From Candidatus Fimenecus excrementigallinarum (GTDB lineage: Bacteria; Bacillota; Clostridia; Oscillospirales; Acutalibacteraceae): a stretch of 64,000 bases of DNA. The stretch lies in NCBI GenBank assembly GCA_018714805.1, contig DVMW01000024.1, positions 62,001-126,000 on the forward strand, in the 5' to 3' direction. A program made the position numbers and the translations under genes. The notes beneath the pieces are model-generated. The model searched no databases, was not told the origin of the DNA, and was given only the letters and a program-made list of their open reading frames with translations. Positions 8,820-17,496 of the stretch are shown piece by piece; positions within the stretch are counted from its first letter, which is position 1, and every line of letters starts with the position of its first letter.

Positions 8820-9095
8820 TTATTTTCCCTTTCGTTCCCGGGCGCGCTTGCCGAGCGTATCCGCGGCATAAATGCCGCCGAGCACGGCCAGGGCGACCAG
8901 CGTCGAGTAGAGCCGGTTCCAGCCGAAGGCCTCCAGCGCGCCGGTGGCGAACAGCACGCCGAGAATGGCGAGAACGTAGAGCACCAGCAGCGCGACGCGG
9001 CAGCGGTTGTCGGGCGCCTCCCTGTAGGAAAGCCCGTAGACCGCCAGCATCCACAGCACGCCGACGACAAGGTAGCCGGTTAAAAACAGCGCCAT
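8820..9095 (-). CDS. Small three-helix membrane protein at the SCIFF locus
   Basis: A 91-aa protein with three predicted membrane helices (about residues 4-22, 33-53 and 63-78) and a strongly basic end (KRARERKGK), suggesting a cytoplasmic C-terminus. I do not recognise the family. It starts 10 nt after the SCIFF maturase stop on the same strand and ends at the shared terminator, so it should be transcribed with the maturase. A role in handling or exporting the peptide, or in its signalling, is conceivable but not shown. Confidence 0.7.
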   Translation of the reverse strand: MALFLTGYLVVGVLWMLAVYGLSYREAPDNRCRVALLVLYVLAILGVLFATGALEAFGWNRLYSTLVALAVLGGIYAADTLGKRARERKGK

Positions 9096-9105
9096 ACGCG
9101 TTCCC

Positions 9106-10494
9106 TCACTTTTCGCCGCCGTCTGCTTCCAGGGCTTCCGAAACCTTCAGCAGAATCGCGCATTCCATCCGCTTGCGAAACAGCTTGCAGCCAAGCTCGT
9201 ACACGCCCGTGACGGAGCCGGTGGCGTGGTAGGCGTTCGCCGCGCAGCCGCCGCTGCAATACAGCTTTGCCCAGCAGTCGCGGCATTCCGGCCGCGCGTA
9301 GGCGTTGCAGAGCTTGAACTCCCGCTGCACCGCTTCGTTCGTCACGCCGTTCCAAATGTCGCCGAGCCGGTATTTCTCGTCGCCGACAAACTGGTGGCAG
9401 GGGTACAAATCGCCCCACGGCGTAACCGCCATGTATTCCGTCCCCGAGCCGCAGCCGGAAATGCGCTTGTAGATGCACGGCCCGCCGGTCAAATCAATCA
9501 TGTAGTGGTAAAACGTAAAGGGGCGCCCCGCCCTTTTGCGGCGCAGCATTTCCTTTGCCAGAAGCTCATATTGCGCGTAGAGCGCCGGCAAATCCGCTTC
9601 GCTCAGGGCGTACGGGTCGTCGGGGGCGCTAACGACCGGCTCCATGGAAAGCTCCGTAAAGCCCAAATCCGCCATGTGGAAAATATCGTTGGTGAAATCG
9701 AGGTTGTATTTCGTAAAGGTCCCGCGCACGTAGTAGCCGCGGTTGCCCCTCTGCTGCACGAATTTTTGGAATTTCGGGACAATCAGGTCGTAGCTGCCCT
9801 GCCCGCCCACCGTTTTGCGAAGGCGGTCGTGCACATCCTTGCGGCCGTCGAGCGACAGCACAACGTTGTGGCATTCGCGGTTGGCAAATTCCGTCACTTC
9901 GTCGTCCAGCAGCACGCCGTTGGTCGTCAGGGTGAAGCGGAAGTTTTTGTTTTTCCCGGTTTCTATGCTGCGCGCGTAGGCGACAAGCTGCTTGACGACC
10001 TCAAAATTCATCAGCGGTTCGCCGCCGAAGAAGTCGACCTCCAAATTTTTGCGCGTCCCCGAATGCTCGACCAGAAAGTCCAGCGCGCGCTTGCCGGTTT
10101 CCAAGGACATCAGCGCGCGTTCGCCGTGGTAGCGGCCCTGCGCGGCGAAGCAGTAGGCGCAGTTGAGGTTGCAGGTGTGCGCGACGTGCAGGCACAGCGC
10201 CTTAATGACGGTGCTGCGGTTCTTTAAGTCGAACGCGCGGTCGGCGTAAACGTCCTTTGTAAACAGCTTGCCGGCGTCCTTTAGGGCCTCTATATCGTCG
10301 AGGACCTCGCGCACGTCGGCCCGCGTTACGCCCTTTTCCGCATAGCCTGCCGCCAGCCTTTCGCAAATTTCGTCCGGCGGCGTCGTTTCATACAGCGCAA
10401 TCGCGTCGTAGGCGACGTCATCGACCGCGTGCACCGCGCCGCTGAATACGTCGAGCACAATGTTGTAGCCGCCGAGCTTATATTGGTGTACCAA
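9106..10494 (-). CDS. scfB: SCIFF peptide maturase, radical SAM/SPASM thioether-forming enzyme
   Basis: A 462-aa radical SAM enzyme. The N-terminal HQYKLGGYNIVLDVFSG is the typical SCIFF-maturase precursor-binding region, the SAM cluster motif is CNLNCAYC (CX3CX2C, about residues 109-116), and the C-terminal SPASM region carries many cysteines (CGSGTEYMAVTPWGDLYPC and then ECRDCWAKLYCSGGC) for auxiliary 4Fe-4S clusters. Characterised members form Cys-to-Thr thioether bonds in the SCIFF peptide. The start is TTG at 10494, about 10 nt after AAAGGA. It lies 74 nt downstream of the peptide gene, with a hairpin between them. Confidence 0.95.
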   Translation of the reverse strand: MVHQYKLGGYNIVLDVFSGAVHAVDDVAYDAIALYETTPPDEICERLAAGYAEKGVTRADVREVLDDIEALKDAGKLFTKDVYADRAFDLKNRSTVIKALCLHVAHTCNLNCAYCFAAQGRYHGERALMSLETGKRALDFLVEHSGTRKNLEVDFFGGEPLMNFEVVKQLVAYARSIETGKNKNFRFTLTTNGVLLDDEVTEFANRECHNVVLSLDGRKDVHDRLRKTVGGQGSYDLIVPKFQKFVQQRGNRGYYVRGTFTKYNLDFTNDIFHMADLGFTELSMEPVVSAPDDPYALSEADLPALYAQYELLAKEMLRRKRAGRPFTFYHYMIDLTGGPCIYKRISGCGSGTEYMAVTPWGDLYPCHQFVGDEKYRLGDIWNGVTNEAVQREFKLCNAYARPECRDCWAKLYCSGGCAANAYHATGSVTGVYELGCKLFRKRMECAILLKVSEALEADGGEK

Positions 10495-10510
10495 AGCGGC
10501 ACGTCCTTTC

Positions 10511-10544
10511 TTTCAAAAAGAAAAGCCGTTTGAAAACGGCTTTT
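10511..10544 (-). terminator. Hairpin between SCIFF peptide and maturase (partial terminator)
   Basis: AAAAGCCGTT (10521-10530) and AACGGCTTTT (10535-10544) form a perfect 10-bp stem with a 4-nt loop. Read on the minus strand it is followed by CTTTTTGAAAG, giving an intrinsic-terminator shape. It would let the peptide transcript exceed that of its enzyme. Confidence 0.7.
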
Positions 10545-10568
10545 CCGAAGTGTGCGGTTCGGTTCGGG

Positions 10569-10721
10569 TTATTTCTGCTCCATGCAGGCCTCGCACTGCT
10601 GGTTCGCAACGCCGCAGGAGGTTTTGCAGGCGCTCTGGCAGGAGGTCTGGCACTCGCCGCAGCCGCCGGTTTCCAGGCTCTTTTTCAGGTCGCGGGTCTC
10701 AATGGTCTGGATGTGTTTCAT
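10569..10721 (-). CDS. scfA: SCIFF RiPP precursor peptide (variant)
   Basis: A 50-aa peptide starting MKHIQTIETRDLKKS, the near-invariant SCIFF leader, followed by a cysteine-rich core. Cysteines are at residues 21, 24, 28, 32, 36, 43 and 46, seven rather than the six that give the family its name; the extra one lies in a C-terminal extension ending CMEQK. Residue 37, directly after Cys36, is Gly; in the studied clostridial peptide this position is Thr and forms the thioether with Cys32 (from memory of the literature). Function in vivo is unknown for the whole family. It is followed by its maturase. Confidence 0.95.
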   Translation of the reverse strand: MKHIQTIETRDLKKSLETGGCGECQTSCQSACKTSCGVANQQCEACMEQK

Positions 10722-10755
10722 ATCAATCGACTCCTTATCGTTTTTGTTCGGGTCT

Positions 10756-10784
10756 ATAGTAGCACACCGCGCGCATTTTGTCAA
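10756..10784 (-). promoter_or_regulatory. Predicted promoter of the SCIFF operon
   Basis: On the minus strand TTGACA (10779-10784) and TACTAT (10756-10761) have a 17-nt spacer. The -35 box overlaps the stop codon of the upstream decarboxylase gene, so the SCIFF unit has a constitutive-looking promoter of its own. Confidence 0.75.
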
Positions 10785-12205
10785 TCGCAAACGGCGATTT
10801 GCGGCAGCTTCCCGCGGGAGGAACGCACCGCAAGGCCGTGGGCGGCGGCGTTTTGCACGCGGCGCAGCACCGCCTCGTCCACAACCTCCCCCGCAACAAG
10901 CAGGGGCGTGCCGGGCGGATAGCAGAACACGGTCTCGAGGCTTGTTTTGCCGGCGGCCGCCTCCAGGGGGCAAAGCGCGCCGGCCTTCCCCGCGGCCGCC
11001 TGCGGCGTCAGGCGGCGCTCGGGCAGCGGGAGCGGCGAAAATACCGGCGGGTTTTCTATGGGCTTTGCGGTGCGGTCAATGGCGAGCAGCGCGTCAGACA
11101 GCCGCGCAAACGCTTCTTTCGTATCGCAGACCGAGGTCATCAGCAGCGTATAGGAGACCGCGGCCATTTCGCTTTCCAGGGCAAAGTCTTGCCGCAGCGT
11201 CCTTGCAAGCCCGACACCGTCCAGCGTCGTGCGGGCGGTCACGACGGGCAGCTTCCCGCCGTCCAGGGCAAAAAACGCCGGATGGCTTTCGCACGCGTCG
11301 CGCCCCTTTCCCGGAATATACAGCCGTGCAAGCGCCCCGCAGGCTTCCGAAAAGGCATCCAGGCGCGCGCCGTAGGCGGCAAAAGCCGCCGCACCGTGTG
11401 TTTTTAGAAAATCGGCACACTCCGCAACGGAGGCGAGCAGGAGATACGACGGGCTGGACGTTTCAAACACCGCAAGCGCCCGGCGGAACCGTTCGGCGCT
11501 GCCAAACGGGCCGCAGAGGTGGGCGGCGGCGCATTGCGTGAGGGCGGGCAGGGTCTTGTGCAAAGAGTGGATGACCACATCCGCCCCGGCGCGCACCGCG
11601 CTGCTGCCGGCGTTTTCCGTAAAGGCCAGGTGCGCGCCGTGCGCTTCGTCGACGAGCACAGCGATATGGCGGCTGTGGGCGGCGCGGACAATCCCCGCCA
11701 AGTCCGACAGCACCCCGTCGTAGGTCGGGGAGGTTACGACCACGAGCTTCGTCTGCGGGTTCTTTGCCAGCGCCGCTTCCACCTGCTGCGGCGAAATGCT
11801 GCCTGCAATGCCGCTTTGCGCGTCGACGGGCGGCGCGAGGTAAACGGGCACGGCGCCCGTGAGCGCGAGGGCGTGGTAGACGCTGCGGTGGCAGTTGCGC
11901 GCCAAAAGGACGGTGTCCCCGGGCGAGACCAGCGACGCAATCCCCGCCAGAATCCCGGACGTCGCCCCGTTGACAAGCGCAAAGCTTTGGCGCGCGCCCC
12001 AAAGGGCGGCGAGCTGCTCCTCCAGCCGCCGCAGCACCCCGGACGGCGCGTGCAGGTCGTCAAAGCCCGGGATTTCCGTGATGTCAAGCGCGTAGGGGAG
12101 CGCGTTTCCGAGCATGGCCGTGTTGCGCTTGTGCCCGGGCATATGCAGCGCGTACACGCCGGTTTTCGCGTGTTCCGAAAGCATTTGCAAAAGCTCGCTG
12201 CTCAA
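10781..12205 (-). CDS. Orn/Lys/Arg decarboxylase-family PLP enzyme
   Basis: A 474-aa fold-type I PLP enzyme of the ornithine/lysine/arginine decarboxylase major-domain family. MPGHKRN (22-28), NGATSGILAG (79-88), VDEAHGAH (185-192) and the PLP-lysine motif SLHKT (Lys217) are present. The size fits the short Firmicutes SpeA/YaaO type without the N-terminal wing domain. It would decarboxylate a basic amino acid to a polyamine precursor, but the substrate cannot be read from sequence. The TTG start overlaps the stop of the upstream AraC-type regulator by 4 nt, so the two are translated together. Confidence 0.88.
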   Translation of the reverse strand: MSSELLQMLSEHAKTGVYALHMPGHKRNTAMLGNALPYALDITEIPGFDDLHAPSGVLRRLEEQLAALWGARQSFALVNGATSGILAGIASLVSPGDTVLLARNCHRSVYHALALTGAVPVYLAPPVDAQSGIAGSISPQQVEAALAKNPQTKLVVVTSPTYDGVLSDLAGIVRAAHSRHIAVLVDEAHGAHLAFTENAGSSAVRAGADVVIHSLHKTLPALTQCAAAHLCGPFGSAERFRRALAVFETSSPSYLLLASVAECADFLKTHGAAAFAAYGARLDAFSEACGALARLYIPGKGRDACESHPAFFALDGGKLPVVTARTTLDGVGLARTLRQDFALESEMAAVSYTLLMTSVCDTKEAFARLSDALLAIDRTAKPIENPPVFSPLPLPERRLTPQAAAGKAGALCPLEAAAGKTSLETVFCYPPGTPLLVAGEVVDEAVLRRVQNAAAHGLAVRSSRGKLPQIAVCD

Positions 12206-13044
12206 AGCGCCTGCCCTCCTTTCCGAAATTGCCGCGGCGACGTCCCCTTGTATTTTCGGAACGTCTTGACAAAATAGCTCAAATCGTTAAACCCGCAGGA
12301 AAGCGCGATTTCGGTGACGCTCTCGTCGGTGTACATCAGCTGCTCGCAGGCGCGCTCCACCCGGTAAAAATTCAAATAGTCGACCGGCGTGCGGCCGGTC
12401 ATTTCGGTAAACAGGCGGCAGAAATACCGCGGCGAAAGGCCCGTCGGCGCGGCGAGGTCCGCGAGCGTCAGGGGCATCATGTACCGCTTGCGTATGCCGC
12501 CGAGCGCCGCCTTCAGCTGCCGGACGCGCTTGTCCGTCCGGGCGGGGGGGAGGTTCCCCGCCTTGTAGCGGTGGTTTTGGAGCATGAGCCCCGCCAGCTG
12601 CAGGATAAGCCCCTCCGCATAGAGGATATACCCGTCCTTTTGCGCCTTGACCACGTCGAACAGCCGCCGCACGGTGCGCGCCTCCTCGCTGTTTTGCGGA
12701 AAGGTTGCGTCCAGCGTGTGCGTGCCGTCGGAAAAGTCGGGGACGTTCCCGCGCAGGAATTCGTTTAAATCCATGTCGATGCATTCGTAAACGCACCCTT
12801 GTCCCGGCAGGCCGCCGTGTACGACGCCCTCGGCAATCAGCGCGACGTCGCCCGCCGCAAGCGTCAGGCCCTTCGCGTTGAGCGACAAAACGAGCGTGCC
12901 CTCGAGCACGCGGACAAGCTCATAGTCCATGTGCCAGTGCAGCGGCATATGGTAGCGCGGGTGGCTTTTGTCCACATGGTGAAATTCAAGCGGAAAGGCA
13001 AAGGTTCCGCGGTGCTTCTGTTCTTCGGGGGCAAGCGGCTGCAT
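12202..13044 (-). CDS. AraC-family transcriptional regulator, probable controller of the fucose operon
   Basis: A 280-aa regulator with an N-terminal cupin sensor (HMPLHWHMDYELV at about residues 32-44) and a C-terminal double helix-turn-helix (FFRxF-type segment YFCRLFTEMTGRTPVDYLN, then ACGFNDLSYFVKTFRKYKG-like sequence). The start is ATG at 13044 behind AGGAGGACCT; a longer frame upstream is ignored because this ribosome-binding site decides the start. It is divergent from fucI with about 110 nt between them, the usual arrangement for an AraC sugar regulator and its target. It is coupled to a decarboxylase gene, which is odd. Confidence 0.9.
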   Translation of the reverse strand: MQPLAPEEQKHRGTFAFPLEFHHVDKSHPRYHMPLHWHMDYELVRVLEGTLVLSLNAKGLTLAAGDVALIAEGVVHGGLPGQGCVYECIDMDLNEFLRGNVPDFSDGTHTLDATFPQNSEEARTVRRLFDVVKAQKDGYILYAEGLILQLAGLMLQNHRYKAGNLPPARTDKRVRQLKAALGGIRKRYMMPLTLADLAAPTGLSPRYFCRLFTEMTGRTPVDYLNFYRVERACEQLMYTDESVTEIALSCGFNDLSYFVKTFRKYKGTSPRQFRKGGQAL

Positions 13045-13156
13045 AGGTCCTCCTAAAAAGTGAATATCCTTATACTTTAACCATAGTATACTACAAGTCA
13101 CCACAAAAAAACAACAGTATAATAAAAATAATCCAAATCGGGAGAGGAGATTTTTT
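13045..13156. promoter_or_regulatory. Divergent promoter region, AraC regulator / fucose operon
   Basis: The AT-rich gap holds TATAAT at 13118-13123 for the fucose operon, with only a poor -35 (AAGTCA, 13095-13100), which suggests activator dependence. TATACT lies on the minus strand (13085-13090) for the regulator, inside the palindrome AGTATACT (13085-13092). A GGAGAGGAG ribosome-binding site precedes fucI. Confidence 0.55.
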
Positions 13157-14947
13157 ATGGCAGGCAGATACATCGGCGAATATCCGGCAATCGGCATCCG
13201 GCCGACGATTGACGGGCGGCGCGGGCCCTTAAAGGTGCGCGAATCGCTCGAGGCGCAGACCATGGGCATGGCCGAGGCGGCCGCGGCGCTGTTCCGGGAG
13301 AACCTGCGCTACACGAACGGCGAGCCGGTCCGCGTGGTCATTGCCGACACGACCATCGGCCGCGTGGCGGAGGCCGCGGCGTGCGCCGCGAAGTTCCAGC
13401 GCGAGGGCGTCGCCGTGACGCTGACCGTCACGCCGTGCTGGTGCTACGGCTCGGAGACGATGGATATGGACAAAAACACGATTAAGGGCGTCTGGGGCTT
13501 CAACGGCACCGAGCGCCCGGGCGCGGTGTACCTCGCCTCCGTGCTCGCGTCGCACGCGCAGAAGGGGCTGCCCGCCTTCGGCATTTACGGCCGCGACGTG
13601 CAGGACGCCGACGAGACGGAAATTCCCGGCGACGTCCAAGAAAAGCTTCTGCGCTTCGGCCGGGCGGCGGTGGCGGCGGCGACGATGCGCGGCAAGTCGT
13701 ATTTGCAGATTGGCTCCATTTGCATGGGCATCGCCGGGTCCATCATCAACCCGGATTTCTTTGAGGAATACCTCGGGATGCGCGTGGAATCCGTCGACGA
13801 GGTCGAGATTCTGCGGCGCATGGACGAGGGGATTTACGACGAGGCGGAATTCCGAAAGGCGCTCGCGTGGACCAAGGCAAACTGCAAAGAGGGCTTCGAC
13901 AAGAACCCCGACTGGTTCAAAAAGACCGACGCCCAAAAGGAGGAGGCCTGGGAATTTGTCGTCAAGATGATGTGCATCATCAAGGACCTCTATGCGGGCA
14001 ATCCCAACCTGCCCGAGGGCTGCGCGGAGGAGGCGGTCGGCCACAACGCGCTGTGCGGCGGCTTCCAGGGGCAGCGGCAATGGACGGACCGCTATCCGAA
14101 CTGCGACTTCCCCGAGGCGCTGCTGAATTCGTCGTTCGACTGGACGGGCGCGCGCGAGCCCTATGTGCTCGCGACCGAAAACGATACGCTCAACGGCGTG
14201 TCCATGCTGTTCGGCAAGCTTCTGACGGGCCGTGCGCAGATGTTCTCCGACGTGCGCACCTACTGGAGCCCCGAGGCGGTGCAAAAGGCGGCGGGCTATA
14301 CGCTGACCGGCAGGGCGGCCGAGGCGGGCGGCTTTATCCACCTTATCAACTCCGGCGCGTCCTGTCTGGACTTCTGCGGCGAAGCGCGCGACGCGTCCGG
14401 CGCGCCTGCGGTTAAGCCCTTCTGGGAAATGACCGAGCGCGACTGCAAGGTCTGCCTGGACGCGACGACCTGGAACGCGGCGGACATGGGCTATTTCCGC
14501 GGCGGCGGCTTTTCCTCGCGCTTCTTGACGCGCGCCGAAATGCCCGCCACCATGTGCCGGCTCAACCTGGTCAAGGGCCTTGGGCCGGTTATGCAGATTG
14601 CCGAGGGCTACACCGTCTCGCTGCCCGACGAGGTTTCCGACAAGCTGTGGAAGCGGACGGACTACACCTGGCCGTGCACCTGGTTTGCCCCGCGCGTAAC
14701 GGGCGAGGGCGCGTTCAAATCGGCTTACGACGTGATGAACAACTGGGGCGCGAACCACGGCGCCATCAGCTATGGCCACATCGGCGCGGACCTTATCACG
14801 CTGTGCTCGATTTTGCGCATCCCCGTGTGTATGCACAACGTGCCGGAGGCGGATATTTTCCGTCCCGCGGTCTGGAACGCGTTCGGCATGGACAAGGAGG
14901 GGCAGGATTTCCGCGCGTGCGCGGCGTTCGGCCCGCTGTATAAATGA
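13157..14947 (+). CDS. fucI: L-fucose isomerase
   Basis: A 596-aa L-fucose/L-arabinose isomerase-family protein, the normal size of FucI. The start [21 protein letters not shown] is characteristic, with [11 protein letters not shown], SIMFxG-like [22 protein letters not shown] and a C-terminal [18 protein letters not shown] that supplies a metal/substrate histidine. It converts L-fucose to L-fuculose, and probably D-arabinose to D-ribulose, using Mn2+. The kinase gene overlaps its stop (ATGA) and the aldolase follows, so the three catabolic steps form one operon. Confidence 0.97.
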   Translation: MAGRYIGEYPAIGIRPTIDGRRGPLKVRESLEAQTMGMAEAAAALFRENLRYTNGEPVRVVIADTTIGRVAEAAACAAKFQREGVAVTLTVTPCWCYGSETMDMDKNTIKGVWGFNGTERPGAVYLASVLASHAQKGLPAFGIYGRDVQDADETEIPGDVQEKLLRFGRAAVAAATMRGKSYLQIGSICMGIAGSIINPDFFEEYLGMRVESVDEVEILRRMDEGIYDEAEFRKALAWTKANCKEGFDKNPDWFKKTDAQKEEAWEFVVKMMCIIKDLYAGNPNLPEGCAEEAVGHNALCGGFQGQRQWTDRYPNCDFPEALLNSSFDWTGAREPYVLATENDTLNGVSMLFGKLLTGRAQMFSDVRTYWSPEAVQKAAGYTLTGRAAEAGGFIHLINSGASCLDFCGEARDASGAPAVKPFWEMTERDCKVCLDATTWNAADMGYFRGGGFSSRFLTRAEMPATMCRLNLVKGLGPVMQIAEGYTVSLPDEVSDKLWKRTDYTWPCTWFAPRVTGEGAFKSAYDVMNNWGANHGAISYGHIGADLITLCSILRIPVCMHNVPEADIFRPAVWNAFGMDKEGQDFRACAAFGPLYK

Positions 14948-16407
14948 GCGCGCTGGGCTGCCTGTGCCTGGATTTCGGCGCGTCCGGCGGCCGGGCTATC
15001 CTGGGACGCTTTGACGGGGAGCGGCTGGCGCTCGACGAGGTGCGCCGCTTTCCCAACGATCCCGTTTTTGTCGGGGACACGCTGTACTGGGACGTGCTGC
15101 GCCTGTTTTACGAGGTGCAGCAGTCGCTTTTGCAGGCCGGGCGCTTTGACAGCGTCGGCGTCGATACCTGGGGCGTGGATTTCGGCCTTTTGGACCGGGG
15201 CGGGCGGCTGCTGGAAAACCCGGTGCACTATCGCGACGCGCGCACGGCCGGGATGCTCGAACAGGCGTTTTTGCGGCTGCCCCGCGAGCCGTTTTACCGC
15301 GAGACGGGCAACCAGTTCATGGAAATCAACACCGCGTTCCAGCTTTTGGCGCTGCGGGAGCAGCGCCCGGAGCTGCTGGAGGCGGCGGACACCCTGCTTT
15401 TGATGCCGGACCTTATCAACTTCTTTTTGACCGGGGAAAAGCAGGCGGAAACCTCCATCGCCTCCACCACGCAGCTGCTCGACGCGCGCACGCATACCTG
15501 GTCGGACCGCGTGCTGGACGCTCTGGAGCTCCCGCGCCGTCTGTTCCCGCCCATTGTGCCGACCGCGACGCCCGTGGGTCCGCTGCGCGTGTCCATACGC
15601 GAACGGCTCGGGGTGATTGGCGCGCAGGTGGTCGCCGTGGCAGGGCACGATACCCAATGCGCCATGGCGTGCGTCCCGGCGCAGACGGAGGATTTTCTGT
15701 TCTTAAGCTGCGGCACCTGGTCGCTTCTGGGCACGGAGCTTTCCGAGCCGTGCGTTTCGCCGGAGGCGTACCGCTGCAACCTGACCAACGAATGCGGCTA
15801 CGGCGGGAAAACCTCGTTCCTGAAAAACATCATCGGGCTTTGGCTTTTGCAGGAGACGCGCCGCCGCTGGCAGCAGGAGGGCGAAGCGCTCTCCTACGCC
15901 GACATGGAAGCCCTTGCACGCGGCGCAAAGCCCTATGTGTGCTTTGTCGACCCGGACGACCCGCGGTTTGTGCCGGCCGGCGACATCCCCGGCCGCGTGC
16001 GCGCGTACTGCGCCGAGACGAACCAGCCCGTGCCGGAGAGCAAGGGACAGCTGTTGCGCTGCCTGTACGACAGCCTTGCCATGAAATACCGGTATGCGGC
16101 GCGGCAGGTTGAGCGCTGTACGCACAAGCGGTACGACGCGCTGCACATCGTCGGCGGCGGCGCGCGCGACGCGCTGCTGTGCGCGCTGACGGCGGACGCC
16201 TGCCAAAAGACCGTGTATGCGGGCCCGGCGGAGGCAACCGCCTGCGGCAACGTGCTGCTGCAGCTTTTGGCGTGCGGGCAGCTGCGCGACCTTGCCGATG
16301 CGCGCGCCCTGGTGCGTGCCAGCGTCCGTCCGGCGGTCTTCACCCCGCAGGCCACGGCGCAGGTCGACGCGGCATACGAACGCTTTTTGGAAGTTACAGG
16401 TCTGTAA
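14944..16407 (+). CDS. Rhamnulokinase/L-fuculokinase (FGGY family)
   Basis: A 487-aa FGGY sugar kinase with an N-terminal phosphate-1 loop ([14 protein letters not shown], residues 7-20), [13 protein letters not shown] and [10 protein letters not shown], and the C-terminal adenosine loop [13 protein letters not shown]. By sequence it reads like RhaB (rhamnulokinase). Its place between fucI and a class II aldolase makes L-fuculose the likely substrate; many Clostridia use a RhaB-like enzyme here. It may also act on rhamnulose. It overlaps fucI by 4 nt. Confidence 0.9.
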   Translation: MSALGCLCLDFGASGGRAILGRFDGERLALDEVRRFPNDPVFVGDTLYWDVLRLFYEVQQSLLQAGRFDSVGVDTWGVDFGLLDRGGRLLENPVHYRDARTAGMLEQAFLRLPREPFYRETGNQFMEINTAFQLLALREQRPELLEAADTLLLMPDLINFFLTGEKQAETSIASTTQLLDARTHTWSDRVLDALELPRRLFPPIVPTATPVGPLRVSIRERLGVIGAQVVAVAGHDTQCAMACVPAQTEDFLFLSCGTWSLLGTELSEPCVSPEAYRCNLTNECGYGGKTSFLKNIIGLWLLQETRRRWQQEGEALSYADMEALARGAKPYVCFVDPDDPRFVPAGDIPGRVRAYCAETNQPVPESKGQLLRCLYDSLAMKYRYAARQVERCTHKRYDALHIVGGGARDALLCALTADACQKTVYAGPAEATACGNVLLQLLACGQLRDLADARALVRASVRPAVFTPQATAQVDAAYERFLEVTGL

Positions 16408-16418
16408 GGAGGAAACAG

Positions 16419-17111
16419 ATGGACAGCTATCGCGAGACCCGCGAAATCATGTGCGACATCTGCCACAAAATGTGGCAGCTCGGCTGGGTGGCGGCCAACG
16501 ACGGAAATTTATCGGTGCGCGTCGCAGACGACCGGTATTTGGCGACGCCGACCGGCATTTCCAAAAGCTTTATCACCCCGGAAAAGCTCGTCGTCATCGA
16601 CGGGGACGGCAAGGTGCTCGAAGCGAAGGGGGAGTACCGGCCGTCGTCGGAAATCAAAATGCATTTGCGCTGTTACCGGGAGCGCAGCGACGTCGGCGCG
16701 GTTCTGCACGCGCACCCGCCCACCGCAACGGGCTACGCCGTCGCGCACGTGCCGCTGGACCGCTACACGATGATTGAAACGGTCGCGGCCATCGGGTCCA
16801 TCCCGGTCACGCCCTACGGGACGCCGTCCACCTACGAGGTGCCGGACGCGATTGCGCCCTATTTGCAGGAGCACGACGTGCTGCTGCTGGCGAACCACGG
16901 CGCGCTGAGTGTCGGCGCGGATGCGCTGACCGCCTATTATCGGATGGAAACGCTCGAGCTGTTTGCCAAAATCAGCCTGACCGCGCACCTGCTGGGCGGC
17001 GAAAAGGAAATTTCACGGGAAAACATCCAAAAGCTTATCGACCTGCGCCGGTATTACGGCATCACAGGCCGGCACCCGGGCTATAAGCACTACCGCACGG
17101 AGGAATCCTAA
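16419..17111 (+). CDS. fucA: L-fuculose-1-phosphate aldolase (class II aldolase)
   Basis: A 230-aa class II aldolase/adducin-family protein. WVAANDGNLSVRV (about residues 23-35), PSSEIKMHL with the catalytic Glu, the zinc pair HAHPP and a later NHGALSVG histidine are all visible. It splits L-fuculose-1-phosphate into dihydroxyacetone phosphate and L-lactaldehyde. The ATG at 16419 lies behind TAAGGAGGA, which overlaps the kinase stop region. No lactaldehyde reductase or microcompartment gene follows here. Confidence 0.93.
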   Translation: MDSYRETREIMCDICHKMWQLGWVAANDGNLSVRVADDRYLATPTGISKSFITPEKLVVIDGDGKVLEAKGEYRPSSEIKMHLRCYRERSDVGAVLHAHPPTATGYAVAHVPLDRYTMIETVAAIGSIPVTPYGTPSTYEVPDAIAPYLQEHDVLLLANHGALSVGADALTAYYRMETLELFAKISLTAHLLGGEKEISRENIQKLIDLRRYYGITGRHPGYKHYRTEES

Positions 17112-17139
17112 AGCCGCACCCGCCGCGCAAAAAAAACGA

Positions 17140-17168
17140 CCCCCGAAGAAACCGGATTTCTTCGGGGG
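17140..17168. terminator. Bidirectional terminator after the fucose operon
   Basis: CCCCCGAAGAAA (17140-17151) and TTTCTTCGGGGG (17157-17168) form a perfect 12-bp stem with a 5-nt loop. An A run on the left side gives a T tail for the convergent azlD transcript. Confidence 0.88.
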
Positions 17169-17178
17169 ATTTGCTTGT

Positions 17179-17496
17179 TCAAAACAGGGTCGGCAGCCAT
17201 TCGGCGAGAAATACGGCGGCCGCCGCGCACAGCGCCACGGTGACAAGCCCCTTTTCAAAAAAGGCGAGCACGACCGCGACCAAAAGCCCGGCGAGCGCCG
17301 ACAGGAACCCGCCGCCCGTTGCGGAAAATACCGCGGGGAAGGTCATGGCGGCAAGCACCGCGTAGGGGATGTAGTGCAAAAACGAGCGGATGAAGCGGTT
17401 TTGTATTTTTTTGCGGAAAATGACCAGCGGCAGCATCCGCACAAGGTACGTCACGCCCGCCATGACGGCGAGCTGGAGCAGGAGATAGGTCGTCAC
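17179..17496 (-). CDS. azlD: AzlD-family branched-chain amino acid export subunit
   Basis: A 105-aa membrane protein with about four hydrophobic helices and the family start TYLLLQLAVMAGVTYLVRMLP; the R-xLP near the first helix and FLHYIPYAVLAAMTFPAVF are typical of AzlD. With AzlC it forms a two-part exporter for branched-chain amino acids. The GTG at 17496 overlaps the azlC stop (GTGA). Confidence 0.9.
   Translation of the reverse strand: MTTYLLLQLAVMAGVTYLVRMLPLVIFRKKIQNRFIRSFLHYIPYAVLAAMTFPAVFSATGGGFLSALAGLLVAVVLAFFEKGLVTVALCAAAAVFLAEWLPTLF

Noticed and set aside
13229..14836. A 535-aa minus-strand frame across fucI
   Set aside because: Antisense shadow of fucI with no recognisable motif; fucI is unmistakable on the plus strand.
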